DNA of 64,000 nt. Origin: Tillandsia leiboldiana. Lineage: Eukaryota > Streptophyta > Magnoliopsida > Poales > Bromeliaceae. A model generated the notes under the pieces. The model saw only the letters and a program-made list of their open reading frames with translations, searched no databases and had not been told where the DNA came from. Of this stretch, positions 36,191-48,878 are shown piece by piece. Location: NCBI GenBank assembly GCA_029204045.2, contig JAQNDB010000246.1, positions 42,984 through 106,983 on the forward strand, written 5' to 3'. Each line of letters starts with the position of its first letter. Within the stretch, counting starts at the first letter, position 1. A program made the translations under genes and the position numbers.

Positions 36191-39100
36191 TGTCACGCCC
36201 CGAGTCCGCCAATTTGTACGGTTCGGGCACGCCAACAGACCCGCCAATCGGATAAGACCTTTTTCTACCCGAAAGGAACGGTAACATCCATAATAACACA
36301 ACAAGTGTAGAATACCGGGATTTCGGATAGCGCACCGACCTCGTAGGATGGCGTGACGCGGAGAAACGCCTCGAGCATGTCCCATATGTGACTTCAGATG
36401 AGTTCGAGATGATTCGGGTCAACGCGGAAGCCCCAGCTTGATTCGGAGTTTTTCGGGCTTTGTCCGCCGTTAGAGGACTGGTCTCAGGGAAGCATCGACT
36501 CCACAGTGGAGTGCAGGAAATTTGGAAATACTTGGAACAGGTATATTTTCAGATTGCAGCGGAGTTCGGGAGGTTCCGGACTGACGCGGAAGACCCGAGG
36601 GCAAAAAGTGAGTTGGAGCTGGCAGTTTTGGAGCCGGTTTTTTTGTTTGAGCACACCGACTCCACGGTTAAGCTTTTTGAGGAGAAAAAGCTTTGAGCAT
36701 GTGTATTTTCAGATTACAGCGGGGTTCGGGAGGTTTCAGACCCGTGCGGAGGCCCCGGGGGCAAAAAGTGAGTTGGTGGGGCTTAAAATAGATTAATTAA
36801 TTATTATTTTTTTTATTGGTAATTTAACATGTGATGAAATTAGAGAAGAATGAAGTTATGTAAGGGATTTTAGAGGTGGTTTGAGTATGCATTTAAATTA
36901 GTGGATCAAGATATTTTATTGGTGCATTTAATGCAGCCAACCACCCACTTAATTGGCCTCCTTAATTAGCACATGCCACGTCATCGCCTCTTTTATCTTG
37001 TGAAACAGAGGAATAGGGGAGCAAACAGTGGAATGAAAATAGGAGAGAAAAGAAGAGAGAGAAGAAGAAGAAGTAACTATGGAAAATAGGGCTTTTGGTT
37101 GAGCTTTGATGGTGGAGCTTCCTGCTATCGGCGTGGAGCTAGCGGAGCGTGCACGCGACGAGCTTCTGACAATGGTATGTGCCGTCTTTGGTTGAAGCTT
37201 GGTTTTGGCTTGTTGGTTGTTTGGGTTTTTTTTGTTGGACTTGCTGTCCATGGGTTGCTGCCAGGAGAGGAGGGAGTTGAGCCATGGACTGTTGTCCATG
37301 GTTGCCCGGCAGCAAGCACCGCAGGCGGGGGGGGAGCCCGCTGCGAGCAGGCGGCCGCGCTGCGCACAGCGCGCGGCGGCAGCGCGCTGCGCACAGCTCG
37401 CAGCAGGCCGCGCGGCGGGCCCAGGCGCCGCGCGGCGGGCCCGGGCAGCGCAGCGGCTGCTTTAGCAGCACAGCGGCAGCGGTGACAGAGCCGCGCGCAG
37501 CGACGCGAGCGGAGTCGTTTCTCGTGTGGGCGAGCGACGTTTTCCACTGCCGGTGGACCGCGCGCACGCACGCCGAGGCTCGTGGCTGCCCGGGCATCGT
37601 GAAAACTTTGCGTGGACTGTTTTGACGCGGGGTTTTTCCCTTTGCTCTCACAGGTCGCCTTCCGTTGGGGCGAAATTCGGCGAGGTGCAGATGGTGATGG
37701 TAGTGCAGCTGATGGTTATGTTTTTAAAAGATGAGGATGTTGATGATTAAAATGATGATGATGAGGTTTATGATGAGGCTAGTGTTTGTGTGTGGATTCA
37801 ATTTTAGTTTTTGAAGGTAAGCTTTTATTTTTATAAGCATGCAGAGGTTATGTTGGACTGGTATGTTTTGGATGTAGCATGTAATTGTGAATTAAGGGTT
37901 TATGTATATGTGATTTTAATTATTGGCATGCTTGGAGCTTTAAGAGGATTGTGGAGCTATTGTGTAATGGTGTTTATGTAAGCATGCAGTTGATGCTGTG
38001 AGATGTTAATGTGTGGGAGTGGACCTGCTGGGTGCTAATGGATTTATGTAATTGGAGCTTGTGTGTGTGAAATGGGAGCAAGAATTTAATTTGTGCTGAA
38101 GCTTCATGTGTATGTGTTTTTGGTAATGCTTAGTATTTAAGTGGTGTTGAGGAGCTTGTGTGCATGTGCTGCTTGTTGGCAGATGATGAGCAAGGAGAGT
38201 GCTATGGATTTGGGTTGTATGTGAGAAGTGTATGCATATTTATAGTAGTGTTTACTTGAACATGTTGATTGAATATATGGAAGGACTTGGGATTAATTAA
38301 TTTGGGTTTAAGTGGTTATGTATTTTTAGTCTGCTGGAAGCTTAAGAGTTGTGTTGTGGAAATCTTTTTGGGCTGAAGTTTTGGTGTGATCTGTGTGTGG
38401 GCCGTGTGTTGTATGTGTGTGCTGTGGATGTGTGGAGTGAGCTGTTGCGCGCCGAAATTTTGTGTGGACTCGAGGAAATTTATTGGAGCTTCCGAGGTTT
38501 TTCCGGGATTTGCGGCACGATTTTTGAGATTTCGTCAGTTCGAGGTTCCGGCACTACACCGACTTCAGCAATTGCCTACGGAAAGCGTTCCAGGTGGGTT
38601 GGAATTTCTTCGAGATTTATGGAATGCCCTCTAATGCTCCTGTAAGCATATTGATCATGTTAGCTTAATTATTGTATATTGATAAATCTGATAGTTGCCT
38701 GGAATTTTCTATAAACTTCATTGGAACTCCGGATCATTTTTAGCATACTTCTGATACTATATGACACTAGATTTCACGTTTTGTTGGCATCATATTTGTA
38801 CCTGGATCGCTTTAAAAATCGAGAAAGTCCGTTTTAAGGAAAATCAGCATTTTCAAAGTGGTTTTAAAATTATGAGTTCACCAGGGGTATGACATAGGTC
38901 CAGGTGGCCCGTTATGCTTGTATACTCGTGCCGGGGGGCCGAGTGGATTTGTAGAGATTTGTGAGATGAGTTTCTAGTGTCATGTGAGTGTGAGCTTTTT
39001 GTTGGGATCGATGAGGTTTTCTAGATTATGGGTCGTACATATCAGATCTAGTCGGGGGGGTGGTTCTCCGACATAGCTGTGAGAGTGTTGGGCACTTCCT

Positions 39101-39275
39101 GATCGAGTCGTGGTGGGTTTTCCCGACTGAGTTGTGTCGTTTGAGCGTTTGAGTTTCCGATCTATTTGATCGTGGATCATAGCCTGCTATTGAGATACTT
39201 GACAGAGATATTTGTTACTGAGATACGTTGCTCGTGAGGGTCGCTCCCCTCGAGCGCCGCTCCGGAGTAGGCTTT

Positions 39276-39338
39276 AGACCGTGTTGGGTTCCGGTCAGAC
39301 CGTGTTGGGTTCCGGTCAGACCGTGTTGGGTTCCGGTC
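39276..39338. repeat. Three perfect copies of a 21-bp repeat
   Basis: AGACCGTGTTGGGTTCCGGTC occurs three times head to tail without mismatch. It is repeated in the duplicate solo LTR at 51962-52024. Confidence 0.95.
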
Positions 39339-40000
39339 ATTTGGACAGTGGAGATACTGAGTTCGGGAGATTGATGACAGAGCAGGCAGTACCGGTTTTT
39401 ACTGGTGGATTGATTGGGTTATCTTTGGTCAGGTACTTTTATTGTTGCACTCATGCCTGGGGGCTGAGGGGTGTCTTATAGCTGTGTTAGACCAGTGCTA
39501 GTGTTGTTGGGAACCGTGCGGTTTGACGGTGGTCCCGGATCATTGAGAGTACTTTGACTATTGTGCGAGATGTGAGGAGCTTGAGTCCATTCCGTTCTGA
39601 GAGAGAGCGTGGATTTCGACTATAGCCTGCATGTGCCACTTTTCGATAGCGAGTTAGTCCGATTGGACACCCAATGTTGATATACTAGGGAGGCGCAGGC
39701 TTGACTGGACCCGATGTGGCAGTCAGCTCGATTGGGTCGATTGAGCACCTCGTGTGCGAGTGGTGTATGCATAGTATGTTCTTAGATGAGTTTTCTTTTG
39801 AGCATGGTACTTGAGGCATATTAGCAGTAGCGTGTGTATGCATTTCATGTTATTGGTAGAGTTTCTTGAGCTTTATGATTAAGACAAGTTAGCTGTAGTT
39901 TTCTTTCAGCTTACCCATTATCTATCTATCTGCATACCTATCTGTTTTGCCTCCAGTAGACTTAGTGGGCATACCGTGGATATTGGTGACGGTACCCACT

Positions 40001-40026
40001 GGGATCTACCTTCTGCTGTAGATCTC
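40001..40026 (+). other. Conserved LTR stem-loop, solo-LTR version
   Basis: GGGATCTAC pairs with GTAGATCTC (9 bp, one G-U), loop of 8 nt, 402 bp from the LTR end. The A-T pair of the other copies is replaced here by T-A. Duplicate at 52687-52712. Confidence 0.65.
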
Positions 40027-43000
40027 ACACCCGCTGCGGTGACAGGTGTACCGAGGTTGCCGTTCCGGCTTAGCTCGCGCGGAGACAGCTGATCGAGGTG
40101 AGGACGTGGCCGACTAGTTCCTTACCAGCATTGAGAGTCCGAGGTAGATGCACCCGGTATTTTTATGTTTCCACTTTTATACTGGACATTCTGAGAGATC
40201 TGGGAGGATTTTTTTCTATATTGTTTTATAGCTGGGAGACTTTGTATCGAGGTTTTAATTATATCAGATGTTCAGTGGATTTCTGTAGCTATTAGTTTAT
40301 TTTTAGCTCTGATACATGTTTAGCTATAGATCTTTTGCAGGGTAGACGCTTCATCTGTGCGGCAGTTTCCGCACAGACGGCGGATCTGTTGGCGAGCCCG
40401 GGTCGTAGTTCGACCCCGGGGCGTGACAACAAGTGTATGCGGAAGCTCAATATCAGAGTACTAAAAATCACTACAAATTTAAAACTTTCATTCAATAACA
40501 AATAGTTAATGCGGAAATGAAAGCATACAAGAGTGAACCATAAATTAAATTTATTACACTTTACATTTCTGAACTTGCAAATAAAATTATTACAATTCCT
40601 TTACATAAATTTCCTCACCATACAAGGTTCACTCAAGAAATATATAAAAAGGGGTACCTCTGCTAGACCCTCTAGGTCTCTATGCTACTGGGCTCTTGCC
40701 CCTGTCGTATGCCTCGCCGTCTGCATCTGAACCGTCTCGACCGCTGTATCAATACCTGAACCTGTGGGGGGGAGGTCACCCAAGGGGTGTGAGAACTCCG
40801 ACAGAGTTCCCAGTGGGTTCAACCACAGAGAAAAAGTGTCCTACACCACTTGGTCCAATGGAAGCAATAACAATAGTATGCTAGGAAATCTAAAATCCTC
40901 AATATCAAAATGCGGCTAAGCTATATATATATATCACTATCTGTATACTCATCGATCCAGCACTACTCTGTCTAGCCATACTAGGTTACTAAGCACCAAC
41001 TCGGCCACTATGCCGCTGTATATAGGGTCAAGCTAACCCGGCCACCTTGGCCACTCTATTTTTCTTTATTCTTTAAATTCTGGTGCTTTAGTTCAAGTTA
41101 ACCCTCAGAAATTCTTATCCAACGGGCCCCAGCCCGGTAGTCCTGCTACCATAAGATAAGATTTCTACGGTTGCCGATAACACCCGCAAGTGCTACCCCG
41201 CCCAACGGGGAACTTGTCCTACGGGTCACTGCCCGGGAGAGGGACACTGCCCATGGCTCCGACAAGGCTACTTTTTACCCCCGAAGGTACGCTCGTTTTA
41301 TCTTTATATTTTCTTTCTTTTCTTTTCTTTTTCTTTCTCTTTTTGCTTTAGTTCTTAGCCTCTTTGCCTTTGAACACTTGCTTTCCTTTCTTATTCGAGC
41401 TTATAGCTCCCTTTTTGCCACTGGCAAATCTCTTTCTCTTTCCCTTGAGCATTTAGCTCCTTGCTTTCGCTTTAAGCCTTTCGAAAGTACCTTATCCGAT
41501 GGGTCACTGCCCAGGGAGTCCTGCTCCACATGACGAGTCTCAAATTCGAAGGCGTCTGTTACATTCTCTTTCTGTTCCCTTTTATCTTAAGCAATTTGCT
41601 TGTCTTGGTTATTAAGCCTCTTTTAGCTTACTTTTAAACTTTGCCTTTTGCATTAATTACCTCTTATCCTAGGTCTCGACATAAGGATAACCAGAGGGTC
41701 TCTTGGACTCTTATCATTCCCTTTCATTTATTTAACTCAGATTGAAGTTAAAGTTGCTGTCCATTTGCCCAGGCACCCTATGACCCACTCTAGGGTTGTA
41801 TTATTTAGCTTTTTGACTTTGTGATTACACAAACTTTTCCTTAGAGTTTGACTCTAAGTTGATCACTTTGCTATCAGTTTAATTCATTAAACTTTGTGGC
41901 CACATACTCTTTTCTTTGCCGAACCTGGAGTTACATTATCTCTATTTACCTGTTGCACCTTGCATTTAGAGTTAACTTAACTCTAATCCATTTTCTGTGA
42001 GTATAAACTCTACTAGTTCACCTTAGGTTCTCTTACCTAAGTTTCATATCACGTTTAACCTAGAGTTCCTTGACTCTATGTTGACTAGTCTATTCTCAAC
42101 TCACTAACTTACCTTAGGTTTCCTTTACCTAAGTCTTATATCATGCTCATCCTAGAGTCCTTGACTCTATGTTGATCACTCTATCCAAAGCCTTAGGTTA
42201 TCTCCTAAGATAATGCCACTCATTCAATCCTAGGATAAACTTCTAAGTTTGATCCACTCATTAACCCTGAGTCTAAGTTTTCTCCTAGTCTTACTACCAA
42301 CATGTCCTTTTCCTTATGCTTTCACATGATTCCTAGGGCTATACCCTAACATGATCACAATCATGAAATAATAAATCCCTTCTTATGCATGCGATTATTT
42401 CCATCTCAATCATGAATAATATTCATCGTCTATGTAGATAAATCAAAATTTCATTTCCCTCTATATTCATTTAAACATGTAAATACCTCATCTATTTTCC
42501 TTTTTCCATCATTCATAATCACAATTAAAATTACACTACACTAGCATGCTTACTATAATGCTTCAAAATCAAAAGCAGAGGAAAAAGTGGAGAGGTCACC
42601 CATTTTCGGTAAAATCCCCCACCTCGATGTTTTCTCCTGTTCTTGAAAGAGACGAATTTCGCTCTTTTGATCTCCGAGGTTTTCCCTAAATCGTAAGGAA
42701 AGAAAATCGTGAAGCAATCGCTTACATAATTCACTAATTTCAATAAAACGATAAAACTTAGCCTCTTTGACAACTAAAAGGGAAAAATCTCTATTTGATC
42801 ACTTTCTCACAAAAAGGCTATTTTTGGATTGGCTCACAAAAATGGGAGAAGAACAATCCCCCCTTGATATGTTGCCAAAGAGAAACTTGCTCTCTTTGAC
42901 CATGGGCCAAAATGCTCCCAAAAATTTGAGAAAAGCTCAATTTGAGCAATTCCCCAATTTTTTAGAACATAGACGGTAAACCTCTTAATTGAGTCTCCTC

Positions 43001-45558
43001 TCGAATCGATTTGTAGGGCATATGGGAGAAAATCCCATTCTTCCCACGCTTGCTAAAGAGAAATTTTTGATCTCTTTAATATAGGGCAAAATGTCCAAAA
43101 TTTGGGTGAAAAACTCAATTTGAGAAATTCTCCATAAATCGGCGACATTGCTCGCTTAAGAAGAAAAGAAGGAAATCTCTTCTTCTTCTTTTCCTTTCTT
43201 TCTTTTTCTTCTCTCTTTTTTTTTTTATGGTTAAATTTCCTGCTGCCTCTGCGGGCAGCTACTGCTACCTTGTGCAGCAGCAGCAGGGCCAGCAGCTGCC
43301 CCCAAGGCAGCTGCTCAAGCAGCTGCCAGGGCAGCTGCGCAATGTAGCTGCGCAAGCAGCTGCCAAGGCAGCTGCTCAAGCTGCCAGCGCAAGTGGCTGC
43401 TGCTTGGCTGCAGCAGCAGCCAAGCAGCAGCATGTTAGGCTGCCAGCAGCAGCAGCCGCAGCTGCAGCAATGCTTGCTGCTGCTGGCAGCAGCTAGGCTG
43501 CAGCCTCCCATGTGAATAGAAGGGGAAAAACACAAGGGAAAGAGAGAAAAATACCTTCCTTCACACCAAGAGGGAGAGAGAGAGAGAAAGAGAGAGTAAA
43601 ATACCTTCTTTCTTCTTTCCTTCTTCTTTCTTTCCTTCTTTCTTCTTTCCTTCTTCTTTCTTTCCTTCTTTCTTTCTTCCTTCTTCCTTCTCCTTTCCTT
43701 TTTCTTTCTCTCTTTCGTTTCCTGCTCCAACAGTGAGAGGGAGAGAGAGAGAGAGAGAGTGAATTTTCAAAAAGAGGGATAGAGAGAGGGCATTTAATTT
43801 ACCTGCAGGTGGTGGTTGGAGGGGAAGTGTGCAGTTACACTTTTGCCCCAAACTTATAATGAATACCCCAAATTGCCCTCATTCCCTGCAGTTTTGCCCC
43901 TGCAGAAAGCAATTTCGGGACCCTTCTTCCTCCGCGTTTTACCGTCAACTGGAAAATCGAAATCGAAATTTTTCTTCTCCCCTTTATTGTACAAATTTTT
44001 CTTATACTTTTGATGATTTGTTTTAAATTTTTGGGCTAATCTAAGCCCTCGAAAGAGAGTCCAGAAAAAGCTTCGTGATAAACTGCATTAGCAACAACTG
44101 CAGTTTCAGAATTCTTGAAGCATTTTTCTTCGCTTTGTTCTCCTATTTTTCTTCAATCGCTCACCTCGGCACTTCACCCCTTTTAATCAGCAAACGTTTC
44201 TGAGACACCACACGATTTCTTTTAAATTTTTGGGCTTCTCTAAGCCCTCGAAAGAGAGCCCCGAAAAAGCTTCGCGATCAACTGCACTGTTAAAAACTAC
44301 AGTTTCAGAATTCTCGAAGCATTTTTCTTCTCTTCGTTCTCCTATTTTCCTCCAATTGCTCACCCCGGCATTTCACCCCTTTTAATCAGGAAAATTTTCT
44401 GAGGTACCCCACGATTTCTTTTAAATTTTTGGGCTTCTCTAAGCCCTCGAAAGAGAGCCCCGAAAAAGCTTGGCGATCACAGAATTCAGAATCTCTGAAT
44501 TTTCGCTAAGTCCTCGGGGTTCAAGTCACTTTTCGACCCGATGCCCTTCGCGTCGGTCCGAAACGCACCGAACTCGACTGTAATCATATTTAAAACATGT
44601 TACAAGTCTTCTCGCTGAATTTCGCCATTTTGCGAATTCCGCGAACGTGGGCTTAATTTTTACAAACTTGAAGCTCCGATTTCCAACTACAACTCACTTT
44701 TCGACTCAACGGCTTTTTCGTCGATTCGAAATGCTTCCAACCCACTTGTAATTACATTTGAAATGTGTTACAAGCATTTTTGCTGAGTTTCGCCACTTTC
44801 CAGAAATCGGCGAACTTAAGCTTTAGAATTTGAAACTTCAAATTCTCAACTTACAACTCACTTTTTGACTCAACGGCCTTTGCATTGATTCGAAATGCTT
44901 ACAACTCACTTGTAATTACATTTGAAATATGTTACAAGTATTTTTGCTGAGTTTGGCCATTTCTGGGTCACCAAAAGCCTCGCTGTATCAAAAATCGCTG
45001 GCCGACCCCGTTCTTGCAATCCGGGTGTCCGATCAACGCGAAATTTTTACTGTGGCCTTAAAACAATACTACGGAGCTCCCAGAATTTTCTCAGAATTTT
45101 CTGACTCTGTGAATTTTCTGCTCAAAATCTGGGCCCCCTTTTTCAATTAAAATTCTAAATCCCTCATTTTTAATCCGATTTCGGCCCAATTCGCTTCCAC
45201 ATCATCCACACTTCTCTAACTTTCATAAAAATAGTATTTCATACCATTTTTATTTAGATTTATTATATGTGCCGAAAATCCGGTACATTACATTCTACCT
45301 GTAACACCCCCGGAATTTGGATTAGTCCTCTATATAAATGATATAATAGGACTAAATCTCTAACCCAGCTATAGCATTTTGGATGGTAGCAAGATCCAAG
45401 AGGAACATGAGAGTTAAGCGTGCTAGAGCTAGAGTAGTTCTAGGATGGGTGACCCCCTGGGAAGTGGGGCGTCACAGTTGGTATCAGAGCCATTCACCAG
45501 CCGGAAATGTGAGATGAGTCTCGGCTGAGCCAGGGTTATATAGCGGGTAGAGCGAGGC

Positions 45559-46393
45559 CGGGTTGTTGTACCCGCGTGAGTTTGAGATGTTCTTTCGTGA
45601 CTTGTTGTTGCATTTGTCCCTCTGGCTGTGCTTTTGTTGGCAGCCATGGACGCCCTACGTAAGTCCGCTCCTCCGGGACGTAACGGCAGTAGGTTGGCGC
45701 AGGTTTAACTGGACCCGATGTGGCAGTCAGTTTTGATTGGGTGATCAGGGAGGAGAGTTAGTTGTGGCTTTATGTTCTTTCTGTTCCACTGTTGAGCATC
45801 TAGATAGAGGCATAGTAGCTGTAGAGTTACTTTCCCCAGCTTTCCTTACAGCACTGCATATGTTACTTTATGCCTCTGGTAGACTTAGTGGGCAGACCGT
45901 CGGGCTTGTTGGCGGCACCCACTGAGAACTACTGTGGGATGTAGTTCTCACACCCGTCGTGGTGTTTTCTCCCCAGGGACTTCTGCTCCGGTTCCTGCAG
46001 CTCCTGTTGCTGATCCAGCTCCTTCTGACCGAGGTAAGGGAGTCGCGAGATAGATCCCCTCCTGTCATTTTCAGTGTGTGAGTAGATGTACCCCTGTACT
46101 ATTTTGGTGTGTGTTATGTCGAGTGACTTTTGTAGTGAGGTTTTGAGTTGTACCTTCCTTTCCTACTTTTCTGAGAGACTCCTGTATTCTGGTGAGGTTG
46201 GTCTGTATTTTTGTGAGATGTAGTTTTATTTTATGTATATTATTCCAGCTTTTCTCTTTCAGCTCTGATACCACTCTAATCTGTCACGCCCCGGGGCGAT
46301 ACTGCGCCCCGGCTCGCCAACAGATCCGCCGCCCATACGGGAAGCCCCGTATAGGCGTAGCGACTAACCTGCAAGGAAACATCTACACTAGAA
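45559..46393. mobile_element. Fold-back chimera of LTR pieces inside Cassandra 2
   Basis: 45559 to about 46272 is a plus-strand piece of the A/B/C-type LTR body, including the stem-loop (45924-45949). At CTCTGATA it switches to a minus-strand piece holding that PBS, LTR terminus TGTCACGCCCC (from 46282) and 110 bp of LTR end. A 48-bp Cassandra segment is duplicated on both sides (45511-45558, 46394-46441). Confidence 0.8.
45924..45949 (+). other. Conserved LTR stem-loop, copy in the chimera
   Basis: GAGAACTAC (45924-45932) and GTAGTTCTC (45941-45949) pair perfectly over 9 bp. An outer stem AGTGGG/CCCACT lies just upstream (45888-45893, 45918-45923). Confidence 0.65.
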
Positions 46394-48878
46394 GAGATGA
46401 GTCTCGGCTGAGCCAGGGTTATATAGCGGGTAGAGCGAGGCTCCCTGGCTAATGACCGTTGTGAGTGGAGTGCAGCTCCTCACAAGGTCGGCTAAGGCTA
46501 GCGAGACGAGTCTCACATCGCCTGGTGCTTGTGAGTGTCCTTGAGCCTGACGTGGACGTCAGGGCTTAAAGGGGGGAAGAATGTAACACCCCCGGAATTT
46601 GGATTAGTCCTCTATATAAATGATATAATAGGACTAAATCACTAACCCAGCTATAGCATTTTGGATGGTAGCAAGATCCAAGAGGAACATGAGAGTTAAG
46701 CGTGCTAGAGCTAGAGTAGTTCTAGGATGGGTGACCCCCTGGGAAGTGGGGCGTCACACTACCCCCCTTAAAATAGTTTCGTCCTCGAAACTTAAGTCAC
46801 ACTGCGACTCAAATCTGATCGAGAGGGGGGGAATCTTACCCCCAATGTTGGGCCTACTATACATCGTTACTAGGCATCATACTGCCACGAATGACCCAGT
46901 CTTTATCTGCGAAAATTTTCCACTTTAATTCCGCCATCATTCTTTCACAACGAGGTTGCATCTGCAACCAATTACCCTTACCGTATTTTTTTTCGGTCGC
47001 TCCGCTGCCTAATGTGGAGGGCAAGGCCAATCCACAAGTCCTCAGCTATCACGCACGCTGCTAGTGCTCTAAGTCCACGGGTTATCAGCTAACCCGATAT
47101 ATCGGACTACTAATAGGTTCACAAACCACGGTCCAACAGGGGCCTATAGCCCAAAACTAGTCCAACACTGTACAACGGCTCTCGCTAGCCCACAGACCCA
47201 ATCGTCAAACGGGTAGATCCACACTTAGGATCACTACACCAACACTCCTACTAGGAGCTACAATACCTCAATCATCACCAGCACTACGGCCTGATCACAT
47301 CACACACTCTCAGTGTACTAACAGCCTAAAGGCTCACACGTGGCATTTCACGTTCCCGGGTCATCGCTCGGACTACCGCCCCGACCAAATCTCTATCATG
47401 CCCCGCCCTCAGGTCTCGGGCCGCTGTCTCTCATAGCCGACTGCGCCTGCCCACTGGGCTACAGGCCCACAGTCCACAAACATTGTCCAGGCACGGATCG
47501 TCCCCAAGCGAACCCGCTAATCGTCGCCACGCGACCACTACGCTCCACTGAGCAAAAACCCACTAACTAGTCGTCAATCCACAACTCAAACTCTCTATCA
47601 ACTCTGGCCATACTGGGCAAAGGCTAATACGCCACCTAATCAGCTCTCTTTGGCTAAACGATACTTGTGCTCCATAAGCACCCAAACAGTTGGGCATCCG
47701 ACGACTCTACGCTAACTCGTAAAAATCCAGTGTTAAGCGACTTACTTCAGCACATCTACGGCGCTTGTGCAACTCTCCCAACTGAGTCGAGGCACCACAA
47801 TAACTGTTCACCAACTCTGGTGATTAACACGCAAATCCTGCGGTGGCAATCCTTGCTATTACACCGATCCATCAGAACGGCGCCACAAAACTCTCGCTCT
47901 TTCGAGAGGTTCTCGCATCCTGAGGCCTACTCTAGGCCTTACCAACTCCACTATGCGGCAACACAGCCACAGTTGTCACGCCACACGGTTACTACCGTCA
48001 TTAGGGGCAAATTCCCGCCGCCTGTCCCGTAAATCTTTCTTGCCCTAATCCTTAGGACATAGCAACTTGGCTCTCGCGACATAGCGATCACCATTTACCT
48101 CGTGAGTCGGTCTCTCACTGGACCTTACTAACCATACTTTGCCAGCAACCTAGCTGACACAAGCGTAAAACACCTTATGCTGAAGGTGTAGGGTGCGCCG
48201 ACAAAAGTTCGGCGGCCACTGCCACTCTCTCTACTGTCGCCCCTAAACGCGGCGACGCCGTATACTCATGCGTCATCTATACAGCCTCAGCTTGCTGCCC
48301 TATCAGCCACTGGAGCCTATCGATCTGCTCCGACTGTCACATTGACGCCACCCATAGGCGTCAGAGGTTGCCTCCCTGCCGGCGGAAAATTTCCGCCTAT
48401 CGGCAAGAAGATTCCTCATGTTACTGGACCACACCAATAAGTGTGGTCACCAGCTATCGCAACTCGTGTACCTCGTTTGACCCCGAGCCCTCTCGTGACT
48501 CGAGTCAAAACAGGTGCGTTTCCCTATGTGGTGTCATCGCCAATGTGCACACCACAACGAAACAACTAGCCCAAACGTAGCCATTTGAGCAACGCGCAGT
48601 CTACATACCGACGAAAAGGCTCGTGGACTCAATCATGCGAAAGTATAAGAGGGTACTTCTTTTCATCTCCAACATTACGTTGTCGGCCGCCAACGTAATA
48701 TCTGAAGAATGAAAGCTTGTCGCCCTCGATCAGTCCCAACATCCTTTTTGGGAACAACAATAATCAATCGAATACTTTCGCCCACTAATCAACACGCTCT
48801 CTCGTACTAATCCCTAGGGTCTCCCTAAGGCTCACTAACCACCTAGGACTATTCCTAGTCTCTGATACCACTCTAATC

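Larger units (their letters stand above)
36306..40428 (+). mobile_element. Solo LTR (4123 bp) in E2 LTR 2
   Basis: TGTAGAATACCGG...GGGGCGTGACA, flanked by the duplication ACAAG (36301-36305, 40429-40433). It carries a duplicated segment of about 70 bp (near 36550-36620 and 36710-36780), a GC-rich tract with purine leader (37030-37500), a 3 x 21-bp repeat and the conserved stem-loop at 40001-40026. Its last 1.2 kb is homologous to LTRs A, B and C, so they form one superfamily. Long GC-rich frames at 37100-37650 have no recognisable domain. Confidence 0.9.
36191..45292 (-). repeat. E2 LTR 2, interrupted by a solo LTR
   Basis: Parts 36191-36305 and 40429-45292 together (4974 bp after removing one TSD copy) match LTR 1. 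The solo LTR 36306-40428 is inserted 115 bp from the plus-strand left end. Confidence 0.88.
45300..46758 (+). mobile_element. Cassandra TRIM, second copy, disrupted by a chimeric insert
   Basis: LTRs 45300-45476 and 46582-46758 (177 bp each, one difference seen). PBS starts at 45479, PPT-like AAAGGGGGGAAGAA lies before the 3' LTR, and 5-bp duplication CTACC (45295-45299, 46759-46763) flanks it. The 5S-derived boxes are intact. The internal domain is split by a foreign 835-bp segment. Confidence 0.92.
45293..48878 (-). other. E2 internal region 2, noncoding, with Cassandra insertion
   Basis: After removing the 1464-bp insert plus TSD, the remaining length and sequence are nearly identical to internal region 1. 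It ends at the PBS (48860-48870). The Cassandra insertion lies 7 bp from the LTR, inside the polypurine region, so this copy has lost a normal PPT. Confidence 0.85.

Noticed and set aside
37099..37651. GC-rich frames in the solo LTR (and copy at 49785-50338) as a host gene fragment
   Set aside because: Purine leader and ATG look gene-like, but frames are open on both strands, Ala/Arg-rich and without domain. I cannot support capture of a host gene.
40395..40428. tRNA-like T-arm at the LTR end
   Set aside because: The hairpin GGGTCG/CGACCC resembles a T-arm in outline, but no other tRNA arms are present.
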